This document shows positions 62,069-64,000 of a stretch of 64,000 bases of DNA, in pieces. The notes beneath the pieces are model-generated. The model was given only the letters and a program-made list of their open reading frames with translations, had not been told where the DNA came from and did not search any database. Position 1 is the stretch's first letter, and each line of letters begins with the position of its first letter. Source of the DNA: Onchidella celtica (taxonomy: Eukaryota > Mollusca > Gastropoda > Systellommatophora > Onchidiidae); assembly GCA_963931925.1 (NCBI GenBank), contig OZ007573.1, positions 36,278,084 through 36,342,083 of the forward strand, read 5' to 3'. The translations under genes were made by a program, and so were the position numbers.

Positions 62069-62352
62069 TTCACGAAATATCATAAAAACCACACTGTCTT
62101 CAAGCTTCCATGCTTTTGGCGGACGGACGTGCTTTGGCGCTGCTAACGAAGCAAAAACTCGCAGCTAAGTAAACTGTGTCACTTCTTTCCTGTTGAAGTC
62201 TTTTATTGTTCGTTTTTTTTCACTTGAAAAAGGCGAAAGCCGAAAATTTGTGTATTTTCTGTCTTCTCTTTAGTTTGCTTTGTATTGTTTGGGTTTTATT
62301 TCTCACGCGGGGCTTTGCAACATACAATCTTTTCTTTTTGCCCAATTTTGAC
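62069..62352 (+). mobile_element. Inverted-repeat retroposon family, copy 2 (no inverted arm)
   Basis: A 284 bp insertion bounded by TAGGGATAGGTAC at 62056-62068 and 62353-62365, a 13 bp direct duplication. It shares its left end with copy 1 (44420). From 62104 to its right end it is collinear with 44877-45136, including the same GGCGAAAGCCGAAA hairpin motif, with scattered substitutions. It lacks the left inverted arm of copy 1. It interrupts an older repeat, whose uninterrupted relative lies on the minus strand near 33700-33800. Confidence 0.65.
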
Positions 62353-62365
62353 TAGGGATAGGTAC

Positions 62366-63683
62366 GTATATGTACGCGCCTCTAGAGCATTCTAAACAAT
62401 ATTAGATATCTGAAGTGTAATATTTTGATTCACTTACTCCATTTCCTGGAATTAAACAGTTTCGAGCTGACATTTAATCATTTTTTATGTTTCTGTAAAC
62501 AATTCAAAATTGGAGGCGGGTGGATAGAAACATACAGAAATGGTATTGTTACGTATTTTTTTTTACTTATATAAAGGGATTTGTATAATTATTATTCATC
62601 CATTAACTTTTCAGCACAATTTTTATCACCATAAAGAATTATAATCATTATTAACCTACATTGTCGTCATAACGCCCACTTTCTCTCCAAATTCATCCTG
62701 ATGTCACTTTCAACTTGGCAAGAATGTAAATGAACCGTATATAATTGGTAACAGAGCAGAGTTCCATTCCACTGAATTAGAGCATCCATTAGTCTTCATA
62801 TTTGTCTCCCCCTTTTCCCTAACCGGTGACCTCCCCATTCGACACACCAGGAGAAGCACCCCTGTAGAGGATCCAGCTGTCTATGTAGTTGCTATTGCCA
62901 CCATCTGCGTCTTCTCTTGAAGTCTGAAGAGCTAAATATGTTTTCTCTTAGACTGTGTACATTGCCCTCACTACACAGATGTAGACTGGAGGAAATCTCC
63001 TAGACAGAGAGATGGAAGGATGGTGCCGGTGGAGAGAGAGAGACACAGACAGACAGTCAGACGGACAGAGACAGAGAGACAGAGACACAGAGAGACAGAC
63101 AGAGAGAGAGAGATAGTGACACAGAGAGAGAAATAGAGAGTGAGAGAGGCACACAGAGAGAGACACACAGACATAGGGCGTCAGAAACAGGGAGAGACCG
63201 GGAGAGAAAGAGAGACAGAGAGAGGGGAAAGCTTTACTTTGACTAATATTACCAATAACAAAACAGTAACGACAAGAAAATTAAATAAATTCTATTTCTA
63301 ATTTCTGTATTCCAGATGACCAGTTGTATTCCCATGACCAGTTTTATAGATGTATCATCAGTCAAAGCCACAGTCACTGGTTCCAATCTCCTTGCTCACT
63401 TCTACAGCAACTCGCTTCAAGGCTCAAAAGACTGGATATACTTAAGATAAGGGATATGGACTTAAGCAGCACTGAGAGTACACATCGAGTGCACCTGGAT
63501 GAAAGAGTAAGAGACGGAAGGGATTGAAAAAAGCACCGGGGTGGAGGGGAAGGACCTGGGTTCAAAGAGGCTAAGAAACTCTGTAAACTCCAGTCTCAGC
63601 ATGGAAAGCAGGACCCAGGACAAAACTTTGTAAGTCTTAAATCATCGTGACGGTCTTGGGACGGCAATCACATCACTGGTCAG
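62366..63683. other. Unique sequence plus GA array
   Basis: No recognised gene. A mixed-composition frame at 63324-63527 is unassigned. Confidence 0.4.
63025..63225. repeat. GA/GACA-rich array
   Basis: Imperfect GAGACAGA repeats. No coding evidence. Confidence 0.85.
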
Positions 63684-63790
63684 TGCAATGGTCCCGTAGT
63701 TAGAGCACTTTACCCAGTTGGGAAAGGTCCTAGGTTGAAATCCCACTCCAAGTGGGTTCCATCTTAATTTATTTTGCTTGTTGATTTCGA
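63684..63790 (+). mobile_element. tRNA-derived SINE head, family C
   Basis: GTAGTTAGAGCACTTTACCC (A box, 63696) and TAGGTTGAAATCCC (B box, 63731-63744) are spaced as in a tRNA. The downstream sequence is unique and lacks a mature tRNA 3' half, so this is a SINE rather than a tRNA gene. Confidence 0.65.
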
Positions 63791-64000
63791 GGCGTTTACT
63801 CGTTGGCGGCCTGGCGAGGAGTACAAACAGTCTCACTGTATGCAAGTGGAACGAAAACCTCTAACCTCATAAAAGACAAAAATATTGTGGTAACTATAGT
63901 GCAAATTTAGTTTTGCCACCATACTCTTTTTGAAATAGTCTAAGATACGTTTCAGCTATTGTGCTAACTAGCTGTTTCCTGCGTCAGCGTAGCGTAAGAC

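Overview
This is non-coding, repeat-dense genomic DNA from an animal. Evidence for a eukaryote: tRNA-derived SINE heads with A and B boxes, 5'-truncated LINE tails, inverted-repeat MITEs, an LTR retrotransposon and many long microsatellites. A mollusc or other lophotrochozoan is my best guess, from the mix of pyrimidine-rich satellites, GATA/GACA tracts and recurrent TCTAGATCTAGA motifs. That guess is inference; nothing here fixes the species. I found no complete host gene, no rRNA or tRNA gene and no CRISPR array. Most long open frames are microsatellites read as Ser-Leu, Tyr-Leu-Ser-Ile or His-Ser-Phe-Ile repeats.

The main feature is a 7.3 kb LTR retrotransposon at 51166-58476. Its two 904 bp LTRs differ by eye only at one adjacent base pair of positions. 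Each LTR begins TGTCAC and ends GTGACA. A tRNA-Pro-type primer-binding site follows the 5' LTR and a polypurine tract precedes the 3' LTR. The internal order is Gag (coiled coil, SCAN-like capsid domain, two CCHC knuckles), protease, integrase zinc domain, integrase C-terminal domain, reverse transcriptase, RNase H. Integrase therefore lies before reverse transcriptase, which is the Gmr1-like arrangement of Ty3/gypsy elements. The integrase catalytic core is missing and the reading frame shifts at the joint, near 55370-55381. The copy looks like a young, non-autonomous deletion derivative. It sits inside a GATA microsatellite.

Layout: 1-9 kb, unique A/T-rich DNA, a large T/C satellite (1.4-2.1 kb) and a MITE split by an RTE-like LINE (3.6-4.1 kb). 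9-16 kb, LINE tail, GA/CT arrays, SINE, hAT-type MITE, a 66 bp minisatellite and an AATG array. 16-29 kb, SINE pair in opposite orientation, dispersed repeats, GATA/GACA array, ATCC array, GA composite satellite and a palindromic MITE. 29-44 kb, GATA/GACA arrays, SINE, repeat copies, a Z-DNA-prone AC/GC tract, a second hAT-type MITE, LINE tails and a 16 bp G-rich minisatellite. 44-51 kb, an inverted-repeat retroposon with 13 bp target duplications, then GATA/GACA arrays. 51-58.5 kb, the LTR element. 58.5-64 kb, CT/GA arrays, a second copy of the inverted-repeat retroposon (nested in another repeat) and a SINE.

The genes do not form a host pathway. The only proteins that work together are those of the LTR element. 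Three short non-repetitive open frames (near 4430-4650, 25.7-25.9 kb minus and 47.6-47.85 kb) could be orphan exons, at low confidence.
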